Source: Phycisphaerae bacterium
Lineage (GTDB): Bacteria > Planctomycetota > Phycisphaerae > Tepidisphaerales > Tepidisphaeraceae
DNA: 19,262 nt
Reading direction: 5' to 3'
Assembly (NCBI GenBank): GCA_030448225.1
Contig: JAUJNJ010000101.1
Coordinates: 2,542-21,803, forward strand
Shown here piece by piece: positions 7,256-13,933 of this stretch; position 1 is the stretch's first letter; each line of letters begins with the position of its first letter. The translations under genes were made by a program, and so were the position numbers. The notes under the pieces were generated by a model. That model had not been told where the DNA came from, did not search any database, and saw only the letters and a list, made by a program, of their open reading frames with translations.

Positions 7256-7315
7256 CCGCACGTGACGCGGCCTGCTTGACGACGATCGTCGGTAGCTGTT
7301 GAAACGCGGGGACCG

Positions 7316-7393
7316 TCATCTTGAGCGTAGCGAAGGATCTCGGGGTCACGACAACCGCATGGGAACCCGAGACAGGTCGCCCGCTCGGGATGA
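7316..7393. repeat. TCATC...GATGA inverted element, copy A
   Basis: The left arm TCATCTTGAGCGTAGCGAAG (7316 on) and the right arm read inversely from 7393 (TCATCCCGAGCGGGCGACCT) align, both continuing to TCTCGGG. The left arm matches the widely dispersed TCCTGAGCGAAGCGAAGGAT type of bacterial repeat. It occupies the gap 7256-7488, which has no coding signal. Confidence 0.7.
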
Positions 7394-7488
7394 TGGGACC
7401 TCTGACGCTTGGCATTCGTTTCCGACTCGAGTCGCGGCGGTTCCTCGAAATCTCCAGAGCGTTTCGCGACGTTTCGCGGCTGTTTACT

Positions 7489-7516
7489 TTGCCCGCCCCG
7501 CGTGTCGACATACCGT
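7489..7516 (+). promoter_or_regulatory. Promoter-like pair before the GT9 gene
   Basis: TTGCCC (7489-7494), 16 bp, TACCGT (7511-7516). The ATG at 7523 follows after 6 nt, with no Shine-Dalgarno, suggesting a leaderless mRNA. Confidence 0.45.
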
Positions 7517-7522
7517 CGGGCG

Positions 7523-8629
7523 ATGTCCTCCGAGCCGCAGAACCCGCAGAAGATTCTGGTCGTGCAGCCGAGTTGGGTGGGCGACGCCGTGATGGCGACG
7601 CCGACGCTCCAGGCGGCTGGCGAGCTGTACCTGCAGCGCACATCAGCTACCTGATGCGCGCTACGCAAGCCGGTCTACGCGGGGATGCCGTGGGCGGACC
7701 AGCTCATCACCTACCGCACGGGCAAGACGACCGCCAAGGCGGGCAAGGGGCATTTCTTTGACCTCGCCGCCCGGCTGCGCGGGGCACTTCGATCTGGCCG
7801 TCCTGCTGTCGAACTCGTTCAAACGCGGCGCTCGTCTGCAAGATGGCCGCCATCCCGCGTCGTCGGGTACGAGCCGCGACAGCCGCGGGTTCCTGCTGTC
7901 GGACAAGCTGCTGCCGGTGAAGGACCGCGGAAGTTCGTGCCGTCGCCGATCGTGAAGTACTACCTCGGCCTCGCCCACTACCTGGGCTCGACGCACCGCG
8001 ATCTGCGCGCGCAACTGTTCGTGACGAACTCCGAGCGAACCGACGCCCGCGACGTCTTCGCCCGCGCCGGACTCGACATGGACCTCGACCGCCCGGCGAG
8101 CAAGGGCGAGCCGCCGCTGATCGTGCTGAACCCGCCGCGGCGTTCAGGGCGGCAAGTGCTGGAAGGCGGAATACCGCGGCAGCTCTCGCCGACCGCTTCA
8201 TGGACGAACTCGGCGCGACGGTGCTGATCAGTGCCGCCCCGAAGGAACGGCCGATCGTCGAGTCGATCAAGCGGCTGATGCGTCGCGCTTCTGTCGACCT
8301 TCGAACAAGGGGATGACGCTCGGCAGCCTGAAGGAGATCGTCCGCCGCTGCGACCTCATGGTCACCAACGACACCGGCCCCCGCCACGTCGCCGCCGCGA
8401 TGGACGTGCCGGTCGTGACGGTGTTCGGCCCCACGCACCCGAGTGGACCGAGATCTACTACGCGAAGGAACGCATCGCGTCGGTGAAAGTCTTCTGCGGC
8501 CCCTGCCAGGAAAAAACCTGCCCCCTCGACCATCGCTGCATGACCCGCGTGACGCCGGGGATGGTGTTCGACACCTCGATGGACCTCCTCGGCCGCTCGC
8601 CCAACCGCCTGGCGACGCTGCCGGCGTGA
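7523..8629 (+). CDS. waaF: ADP-heptose:LPS heptosyltransferase II-like (GT9)
   Basis: The start MSSEPQNPQKILVVQPSWVG, with GDAVMATPTLQA, is the classic N-terminal nucleotide-fold signature of WaaF/RfaF-type GT9 enzymes. The C-terminal donor-binding signature NDTGPRHVAAAMDVPVVTVF and the cysteine cluster FCGPCQEKTCPLDHRCM, also typical of WaaF, are both present. The enzyme would add heptose from ADP-heptose to lipopolysaccharide core at the cytoplasmic face of the inner membrane. Length after repair is about 367 residues, near the usual 345-360. Stop is TGA at 8627-8629. Frame changes are frequent (near 7640, 7670, 7790, 7825, 7860, 7930, 8145, 8285 and 8440), each explained by one base. Start chosen from the motif distance and the promoter-like pair 6 nt before it. 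The assignment to waaF rather than another GT9 is likely but not certain. Confidence 0.88.
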
Positions 8630-8654
8630 TCGCTTCGCCAGCAAGGGTGCCGCC

Positions 8655-9254
8655 ATGCCGGGCGTCTACGAAGGCCGGTGCGTCGGGTGCGACCACGAGT
8701 TCGTGATGCTCGACTACGGCCAACGGCGTGTACCTCGACGGCGGCACTGTCGTGCTGTTGCCGCACCCCGGCGAGAAACTCAGAATCCTGCGCACGGCTT
8801 CACCTGGAGCGAGGCGAGCCGACAAGGACGGATCGTCGTGTCCGAGACGATCGTCGCCTGCGGCACCTGCGGGCAGCGTCAGCAACTTCTCCACACCTCC
8901 CGCGCCCGTCGCTTGACGCCGTCGCTGCGATCCGGATGTGCCGCGTTGGATGGGATGGGGCATCGTCGCCATCGCGGCGTGGTGGGGGTCTTTCCAGTCG
9001 CTCCGGCCGCGGCGGCGCTGACCGGGTTCGCCTACATCTTCGGCGGCGGCGGCCGAAGGCTTGGCGCGTCGGAAGGACGAAGCCGCCGCGGTCGTCCCAA
9101 CGACGGTCAGCGTTACGCCGAACGAGATGGCCGAGCAGAGCGACGCGGCGGTGTGCAACCGAGGCGTGCGGGTTTTGCGGCCATCGCAAATGGGCGCGTT
9201 GCTGGCGGCGTCGTCATCCGATGCCTTCGCTGCCCCCGGTGCAATCTGCGTTGA
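8655..9254 (+). CDS. Putative membrane protein with zinc-ribbon motifs
   Basis: Starts 25 nt after the GT9 stop with AAGGG upstream, so probably co-transcribed. The N-terminal part reads MPGVYEGRCVGCDHEFVMLD, then GVYLDGGTVVLLPHPGEK, GFTWSEASRQGRIVVSET and IVACGTCG. The CxxC pairs in RCVGCDH and ACGTCG could form one zinc ribbon. A hydrophobic stretch follows (WMGWGIVAIAAWWGSF, then ALTGFAYIFGG). The C-terminal part includes VTPNEMAEQSDAAV and two more CxxC-type pairs (EACGFCGH and RCLRCPRC), ending at TGA 9252-9254. This suggests two zinc ribbons on either side of a membrane hairpin. Four or more frame changes make the middle uncertain. No known family recognised; similar zinc-ribbon headed proteins are diverse. 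Confidence 0.5.
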   Translation: MPGVYEGRCVGCDHEFVMLDYGQRRVPRRRHCRAVAAPRRETQNPAHGFTWSEASRQGRIVVSETIVACGTCGQRQQLLHTSRARRLTPSLRSGCAALDGMGHRRHRGVVGVFPVAPAAAALTGFAYIFGGGGRRLGASEGRSRRGRPNDGQRYAERDGRAERRGGVQPRRAGFAAIANGRVAGGVVIRCLRCPRCNLR

Positions 9255-9294
9255 CAGTTGAGACCACTCGGCCATCGCGTGATCACGCCGGTCG

Positions 9295-9321
9295 TTCGCC
9301 CTCGCACCGGCCGCGTATCCT
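9295..9321 (+). promoter_or_regulatory. -10-like hexamer close to the start at 9328
   Basis: TATCCT (9316-9321) lies 6 nt before the GTG at 9328. The -35 candidate TTCGCC (9295-9300) is poor and at 15 bp. Confidence 0.3.
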
Positions 9322-9327
9322 CAAACC

Positions 9328-9887
9328 GTGGACAACTACGCCAACCTCACGCTGTCCGGGCCGGAGTTCGCGGACGTCGTCGCGCCTCAACGGCCGCGGG
9401 TTCGTCACGTACGCGCGCCGGGGCCTGCGGGGCGACGGTGATTTTTCCGGAGGACCTGGCGTCGCAGGAGGCGATGGCGGCGGAGTTGTCGGCGGAGTTC
9501 GAGTGCCCGGCCCTCGTCGTGATGGTCTACGGCCGGCGGGGTGATGCTCTACCAGCTTTACGAGAACGGGGCCGCGACCGACTCGTACGTGTCGGAGCAC
9601 GTGGAGGAACTGCTCCGGCAGGAGCGAGCGCCGCCCGGCGACGCGGAAGGCATCAGCGACGTGTTCGGCAAGCCGCGGCCGCCCGGCGGGTGGCGACGGT
9701 GCTCGGCAAGTTAGCGAAGGAGGGCCAGCCCTACGAGTACGCCGCCAACCGCCACGGCGAGTTGTGCCAGGCGGCACTGGGGCTGCCGCTGCTCGCCGTC
9801 GCCGCGAGTTTCGCCGCGATCGAGAGCGGCGAGCTTCCGGCCGGGCCGGGGTTCGATCCGAACGCGATGGTGCAGACGCCGAAGTAG
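9328..9887 (+). CDS. Uncharacterised protein, about 183 residues
   Basis: From GTG 9328, repaired reading gives VDNYANLTLSGPEFADVVA, LNGRGFVTYA, ATVIFPEDLASQEAMAAELS, AEFECPALVVMVY, MLYQLYENGAATDSYVSEHV, then RVATVLGKLAKEGQPYEYAA, NRHGELCQAALGLPLLAVAA and ESGELPAG, stop at 9885-9887. There are no signal peptide, membrane segment or catalytic motif. Alternating beta strands (ATVIF, ALVVMVY, VMLYQLYE) and a helical C-terminal half suggest a cytoplasmic alpha/beta protein. The pattern of accessible-surface acidic loops resembles uncharacterised proteins I associate with planctomycetes, but that is recollection, not a search. Frame changes near 9390, 9425, 9535 and 9680. Confidence 0.65.
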
Positions 9888-9955
9888 GCGGGCGGCCGAA
9901 GCGTCGCGAGGAACGCTCTGCAGGCGCCATTTCCGATCGCGAACAGCGACAACCG

Positions 9956-10048
9956 TCATCCCGAGGGGCAACAGCGACGCCCATCTCGAAGCGCTGGCGA
10001 CGGTTCGTCCCATCCCGAGATGGGTCGGGTCGCTACCGCCCTCGATGA
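9956..10048. repeat. TCATC...GATGA inverted element, copy B
   Basis: The left arm from 9956 reads TCATCCCGAGGGGCAACAGC and on to CCATCTCG. The right arm read inversely from 10048 reads TCATCGAGGGCGGTAGCGAC and on to CCATCTCG. It is the main content of the gap 9888-10132, which has no coding signal. Confidence 0.8.
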
Positions 10049-10132
10049 CATGTCCCGCAGGGCCGCGATGGCGAAACCTCGACCCGTCGTCACATCTGCG
10101 ACGGGAATCGCCCAGCGCATCAACTCCCGCAT

Positions 10133-10160
10133 TTGCCCAGCATGTCGGCCGCGGTAGGAT
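10133..10160 (+). promoter_or_regulatory. Promoter-like pair before the nucleoside transporter
   Basis: TTGCCC (10133-10138), 16 bp, TAGGAT (10155-10160), 44 nt before the ATG at 10205. It has the same -35 and spacer length as the pair before the GT9 gene. Confidence 0.45.
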
Positions 10161-10204
10161 GCGGCACCCGAACCGGCGCGCACCTCACGTTTCGCCGCAA
10201 CCTC

Positions 10205-11598
10205 ATGAACGACCTTCCCGCCGGCACCATGGCCAGCGCGCAGTCGCTGCTGGGGCTCGTCGCGTTCGTGCTCCTCGCGTGGGCGGTCGGGCGGCTGCGG
10301 TGGTGGCGGGTGCAGCGGCGGCAGCGGCTGACGCTCGGCGCGGGCGACACGCCGGCCCCGCCCCGCCGGTGCCGTGGCGGGTGGTCGGGTGGGGGCTGGC
10401 GCCGCAGGTCCTGTTCGCGCTTGATCGTGCTGCGCACGCCGCACTTTGCAGGTCGTGAACGACGTGGTCAACGGCTGCTGGAGGTGACGCGGGCGGGCGC
10501 GCGGATGGTCTTCGGCGACCTCGCCAACAGCCCCGGCTCCGGCGTGGGGGCCGGGCGGGGTGGCCGTGACGGCGCCGGGCGGCGGCGCGCGTCGTCGGCT
10601 ACGCGCGGTCGGTCGGCTACTTCGCGTTCTTCATCCTGCCCACGATCATCTTCTCCTGCCTCACCGCCATCGCTCACCACGTTGGCGTGATGGGGCACGT
10701 CGTGCATGCTGGCGTGGCTGATGAGCCGCACGATATGCACGAGCGCGCCGAGACAGCTCCAGCGCGGCGCGTGTTCGTCGGGCAGACCGAGGCGCTGCTC
10801 ATCATCCGCCCGTTCGTCGCCGCCGCGACGCGGTCGGAGCCGATGTGCGTGATGACCGCCGGCTTCGCGAACATCGCGTGGGCGTGCTCGGCGTCTACAC
10901 CGGGTGGCCGGGCCGTTCGTGCCCGACGTCGGCGGGCACCTCGCCGCCGCGTGCCTCATCAGCCGTGCCCGGCGGGCGCTGCTGGTGTCGAAGCTGCTCG
11001 TGCCCGAGACCGAGACGCCCGCGTCGGCCGGCGTGCTGGGGCTGCGGGTGCAGCAACGTCGACGCCAACGTGATCGACGCCGCCACCCGCGGAACCACCG
11101 AGGGCTGGGCCTGGCGGCGCGAACGTCGCCGCGATGCTCATCGCGTTCACGGCGCTGGTCTGCGCCGGGCAACGCGGTGGTCGGCTGGGCGTCGGTGGCT
11201 GGGGCTGGGCGCCGGCCGGGCAGCCGGCGTCGATCGAGGGCTGCTCGGCTACCCGCTGGCGCGCTGGCGTGGCTCTGCGGCATCCCGTGGTCCGACGCGC
11301 GCGAGGTGGGTTCGCTGCTCGGCGTGAAGACGGTGCTGAACGAGCTGTTCGCCTACCTCCAGATGAGCCAGCAGCTCGCCGCCGACCCCGCTACCCTCTC
11401 GCCGCGCTTCGTCGCTGCTGACGACGTACGCGCTGTGCGGCTTCGCGAACTTCGCGTCGATCGGCATCCAGGTCGGCGGCATCCAGCACCCTCGCCCCCC
11501 ACCGCCGCGGCGACCTCTCGCGCCTCGCCCCGCTCGCGATGGCCGGCGGGGCGCTGTCGTCGCCTGCGACGGCGGCGGTGGTCGGCGTGTTGCTGTGA
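10205..11598 (+). CDS. NupC-type concentrative nucleoside transporter
   Basis: The ATG at 10205 opens MNDLPAGTMASAQSLLGLVA with the first helix (LLGLVAFVLLAWAVG). Repaired reading gives WRVVGWGLAPQVLFALIVL, VGYFAFFILPTIIFFSCLTA, the substrate-site motif VFVGQTEAPLIIRPFVAAAT, ELMCVMTAGFANIA, LLVSKLLVPETE, LLGVKTVLNELFAYLQ and the C-terminal GFANFASIGIQVGGIQHLAP. This order (nucleoside-recognition, GQTEAPL, KLLVPETE, GFANFxSIG) is diagnostic for CNT/NupC transporters, which import nucleosides with sodium or protons. Length of about 464 residues fits the prokaryotic-to-eukaryotic core. Stop TGA at 11596-11598. At least eight frame changes; none creates a plausible separate gene. Residues immediately after the promoter could also start at TTG 10133 or ATG 10141. 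Confidence 0.9.
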
Positions 11599-11907
11599 GG
11601 AGGCGGATAAGAGGGTGGAGGGTGGAGGGTGGAGTACTCAGGGGGAGGGCGGCTCGCAGCCGGCGAGGGCGGAAGCGTCGCTCATCCTCGCGAGGACCAT
11701 CCCTCTCTCCTCCCGCGCCCGGCCGCAAGATCCCCCGCCTCTCCCTTCGAGCAGGCCAGGGCGAGGGTGCAGCGGCCACGACCCCGAGGGCGCCCCGTCA
11801 AGCTCAGGGCACTCGCGACACGATCCGCCATCCTTGCCTTTCCCCAAATTATGAGGTGATGCCGGCGGACCGTACGCGGTTCTGACAGAACCAAACAGGA
11901 GGTCGAC
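11599..11907. other. Intergenic region with short repeats
   Basis: Non-coding. It starts with three tandem GGGTGGA heptamers (11613-11633). It contains a run resembling the common dispersed repeat GTCAAGCTCAGGGC (about 11798-11811) and ends with the palindrome and ribosome site of the cupin gene. No promoter with both hexamers was convincing. Confidence 0.5.
11878..11892. promoter_or_regulatory. Perfect 7-1-7 palindrome before the cupin start
   Basis: GGTTCTG-A-CAGAACC is perfectly symmetric and lies 4 nt before the Shine-Dalgarno AGGAGG (11897-11902). It could be a repressor site or an RNA hairpin controlling ribosome access. Confidence 0.45.
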
Positions 11908-12865
11908 GTGACGTCTGAATTGGCGACGGCTCCGTCCGTGATCGCGCGCCGCGGCTCGCAGTATTGGGTGGTTGGGGACCACGTGACGTCCAAGTTGACG
12001 ACCGAGCAGACCGGCGGCGCGTTCGCGCTGGCCGAGGTCGTCGTCCCGCCGCGGCGGCGGTCCGCCGCCGCACGTGCACGCACGGGAGGACGAGCTTGTT
12101 CTACATCCTGGAGAGTGACTTCGAGTTCGTGCTCGGCGACGCGGCGATCCGCGGCGGGCCGGGCACCGTGGCGTTCCTGCCGCGCGGTGCCGCACGCGTT
12201 CCGGAACGTCGGCGACGCGGCCGGCCGCTTCATCGTCGCCGCGACGCCGGCCGGGTTCGACCGCTTCGTCCCCGAGGCCGGCTGCCCCTGCGACGACGCG
12301 CCGCCGCCACGCCCCTGCCGTCGGCCCGGCCGACGTCGAGCGCCTCATGGCGGCGTCGGCCCGGCACGGCCTGGAGATCCGCCCGGAGCACCGGCCGACC
12401 CGCCAGGGCCCGGCGTTCGGCGCCGGCCAGCAGCACTGGGTGCTCGGCCAGCACGTGAACGTGCGTCTCACGGGCGCCGAGTCGAATGGCACGTTCAGCG
12501 TCGCCGACGTCACGGTCGACCCCGGCGAGGCGTGCCGCCGCACCTGCACAATACCGAGGACGAGGTCTTCTACGTCGTCGAGGGGCGTTCGAGTTCACGA
12601 TCGACGGCCAGGCGGCGACCGCGACGGCGGGGACGACCGTGCACGTGCCCAAGGGCGTGATGCACGGCTTCCGCAACGCGGCGCGCGCGCCGGCGAAGCT
12701 CGTCGACTACCACACGCCCGGCGGCTTCGACCGGTTCTTCGCCGAGTGCGGCGTCCCCTGCACCGACATCGCCGCCGGCCCGCCGAAGGGCCTGCTCGAC
12801 ATGGCGTTCGTCATGCGGACGTTCGAGAAGCACGGCATGGTCATGCCCCGCCGCCCGGGGCGTGA
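11908..12865 (+). CDS. Two-domain cupin protein (quercetin dioxygenase-like bicupin)
   Basis: GTG 11908 follows AGGAGG at 5 nt. Domain 1 has PPHVHAREDELFYILE (HxHx4E metal ligands) and GTVAFLPRGVPHAFRN, which fits Gx5PxGx2Hx3N exactly. Domain 2 has PPHLHNTEDEVFYVVE and GTTVHVPKGVMHGFRN, again complete. Each half ends with GRFIVAATPAGFDRF or KLVDYHTPGGFDRFF, so the gene looks like an internal duplication of about 155 residues. All ligands for a metal in both barrels are present. Such bicupins include quercetin dioxygenases and other metal oxygenases or isomerases; the substrate cannot be told. Frame changes occur near 12050, 12090, 12190, 12300 and 12535, and one at 12847 is needed to reach the TGA at 12863-12865. 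Probably cytoplasmic, about 319 residues. Confidence 0.87.
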
Positions 12866-13136
12866 GGCGAGGCGTCTGCAGCCAATCGGCCGTCGGGTTG
12901 ACGCGAATCTGTCTTTAGCCACCGACGAGGCACCGATGGACACCGATGAGGGGATGTTCATCGCAGGTCTTGTGGGTGGGGATTCGCAATGGGCCCGCCG
13001 CGCGGTCACGGGCCGCGACGATGAACGGCATGCCGGGCGCAAGGCCGCCGGCTCATCTGCGGCAGGCACGATGCGAGCCGGCGAGATCGGGTGATCGGGT
13101 GGCCGTGGCGGTTGGACGGTGGCGGGTGGGGAACGG
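12866..13136. other. Intergenic region with a GACACCGATG-type repeat
   Basis: No coding signal. At 12919-12953 it contains CCACCGACGAGGCACCGATG followed by GACACCGATGAG, a 10-12 nt periodic sequence of the kind (ACCGATGGACACCGATG) often dispersed in bacterial genomes. It lies between convergent genes. Confidence 0.5.
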
Positions 13137-13387
13137 TCAGCCGAGCGGGTTCCACTGGCGTTCGAGGTCGCGGATCTCGCCGGAGCGTTCGATCTGCTTG
13201 TGGAGCTTGAGTAGCCGGCGACCTGGTTGCGGGCGATGGGGTCGTTGATCACGTCGTCGATGGTGCGGCCGGTGAAGGAGAGGATCCGCCGCAGGACGCG
13301 CTGGACGACGACCGCCTCCTGCGGCGTCGCGGCGATCCTGACGATCGAAGGTGCTGCCGAGACCGAGAGGGGGCCGAAGGGCTTCAT
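13137..13387 (-). CDS. Small conserved-looking helical protein, about 83 residues
   Basis: The ATG at 13387 gives MKPFGPLSVSAAPSIVRIAA, TPQEAVVVQRVLRRILSFTG, RTIDDVINDPIARNQVAGYL and, after a frame change near 13210, LKLHKQIERSGEIRDLERQW-NPLG, stop TGA 13139-13137. Mostly helical and charged, no membrane segment, no recognised family. A perfect TATAAT lies 8 nt before the ATG, arguing for real expression and this start. Its start region overlaps the end of the next small gene (stop at 13397), which suggests the two are linked. Confidence 0.6.
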
Positions 13388-13395
13388 GGGTCCGA

Positions 13396-13401
13396 ATTAT
13401 A
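13396..13401 (-). promoter_or_regulatory. Consensus -10 TATAAT before the 83-residue gene
   Basis: TATAAT on the minus strand, 8 nt from the ATG at 13387. It overlaps the TAA stop of the upstream small gene. No good -35 is visible at 16-18 bp. Confidence 0.4.
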
Positions 13402-13590
13402 CGGCCTGAACCCCGCCGGGATCGGCAGCGGGAGGGATAGTGCCAGCGACGGCTGGCCCTGCTGCTGCGATCGCCACCACCCCCCACGAGCAGCGTGACG
13501 ACCATCAGGAACGCGACGTAGGGGGCGAAGTAGGCGAAGTCGTCCACGCCGGCCAGGAAGGTCAGGGGCAGGAACCGGCGTCGCCTTCAT
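13397..13590 (-). CDS. Small single-span membrane protein, about 64 residues
   Basis: The ATG at 13590, repaired at two places (near 13575 and 13495), gives MKATP, FLPLTFLAGVDDFAYFAPYV, AFLMVVTLLVGG, VVAIAAAGPAVAGTIPPAAD and PGGVQAV with TAA at 13399-13397. One or two hydrophobic segments (AFLMVVTLLVGGVVAIAAAG). No recognised family. A -10-like TAAATT 7 nt before the ATG supports this start. Probably co-transcribed with the 83-residue gene. The need for two repairs in so short an ORF lowers certainty. Confidence 0.45.
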
Positions 13591-13770
13591 GCCGGAAAAT
13601 TTATCACGGCCGGTTTGGAAGTCGCAGAAAGATATCGGAGTTTCATCAGGGTGGACGGTTGCGCAACGTGAAGATCGGCAAGCGGTGCCCGTTGCAGGGC
13701 GTGCGCGGTCTTCCGCGCGTCGGTGGCGGTGGAGCAGACGCTCGGGAAAAGTCGGACGCGGGTGACGGCG

Positions 13771-13898
13771 TTGAGCGGGCTCGCTTGCGAGCCGTTTCCA
13801 GCGGCGCGGTGTGACCAACCGAGGTACCCGGAGGCGGCCCGTCGATCGAGACGGAGTCACGCCCGCGGCACGAACCGCTCGCAAGCGAGCCCGCTCAA
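13771..13898. repeat. Nested inverted repeat with perfect 22-bp arms
   Basis: TTGAGCGGGCTCGCTTGCGA-GC at 13771-13792 recurs inverted at 13877-13898. Each arm contains its own palindrome GCTCGC-TT-GCGAGC. The 84-nt spacer includes GTGAC and GTCAC near its ends. It is the only recognisable content of the gap 13591-13933. Confidence 0.85.
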
Positions 13899-13933
13899 TC
13901 GGAATTCCTGGATCTCCACGCCCGTCGATCCGC

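Noticed and set aside
7523..8629. Programmed frameshifting in the heptosyltransferase
   Set aside because: Nine or so breaks in one gene, without slippery heptamers or consistent direction, cannot be programmed recoding.
7707..9275. 522-codon minus-strand ORF opposite the GT9 gene
   Set aside because: It contains no family motif, and the plus strand carries the full heptosyltransferase signature.
11638..12549. 303-codon minus-strand ORF opposite the bicupin
   Set aside because: It mirrors the cupin coding strand; the cupin metal motifs and ribosome site make the plus strand the real one.
13600..13884. Minus-strand reading that extends the 64-residue membrane protein upstream
   Set aside because: The upstream text is arginine-rich and runs through the nested inverted repeat; the ATG at 13590 with a nearby -10 is a better start.
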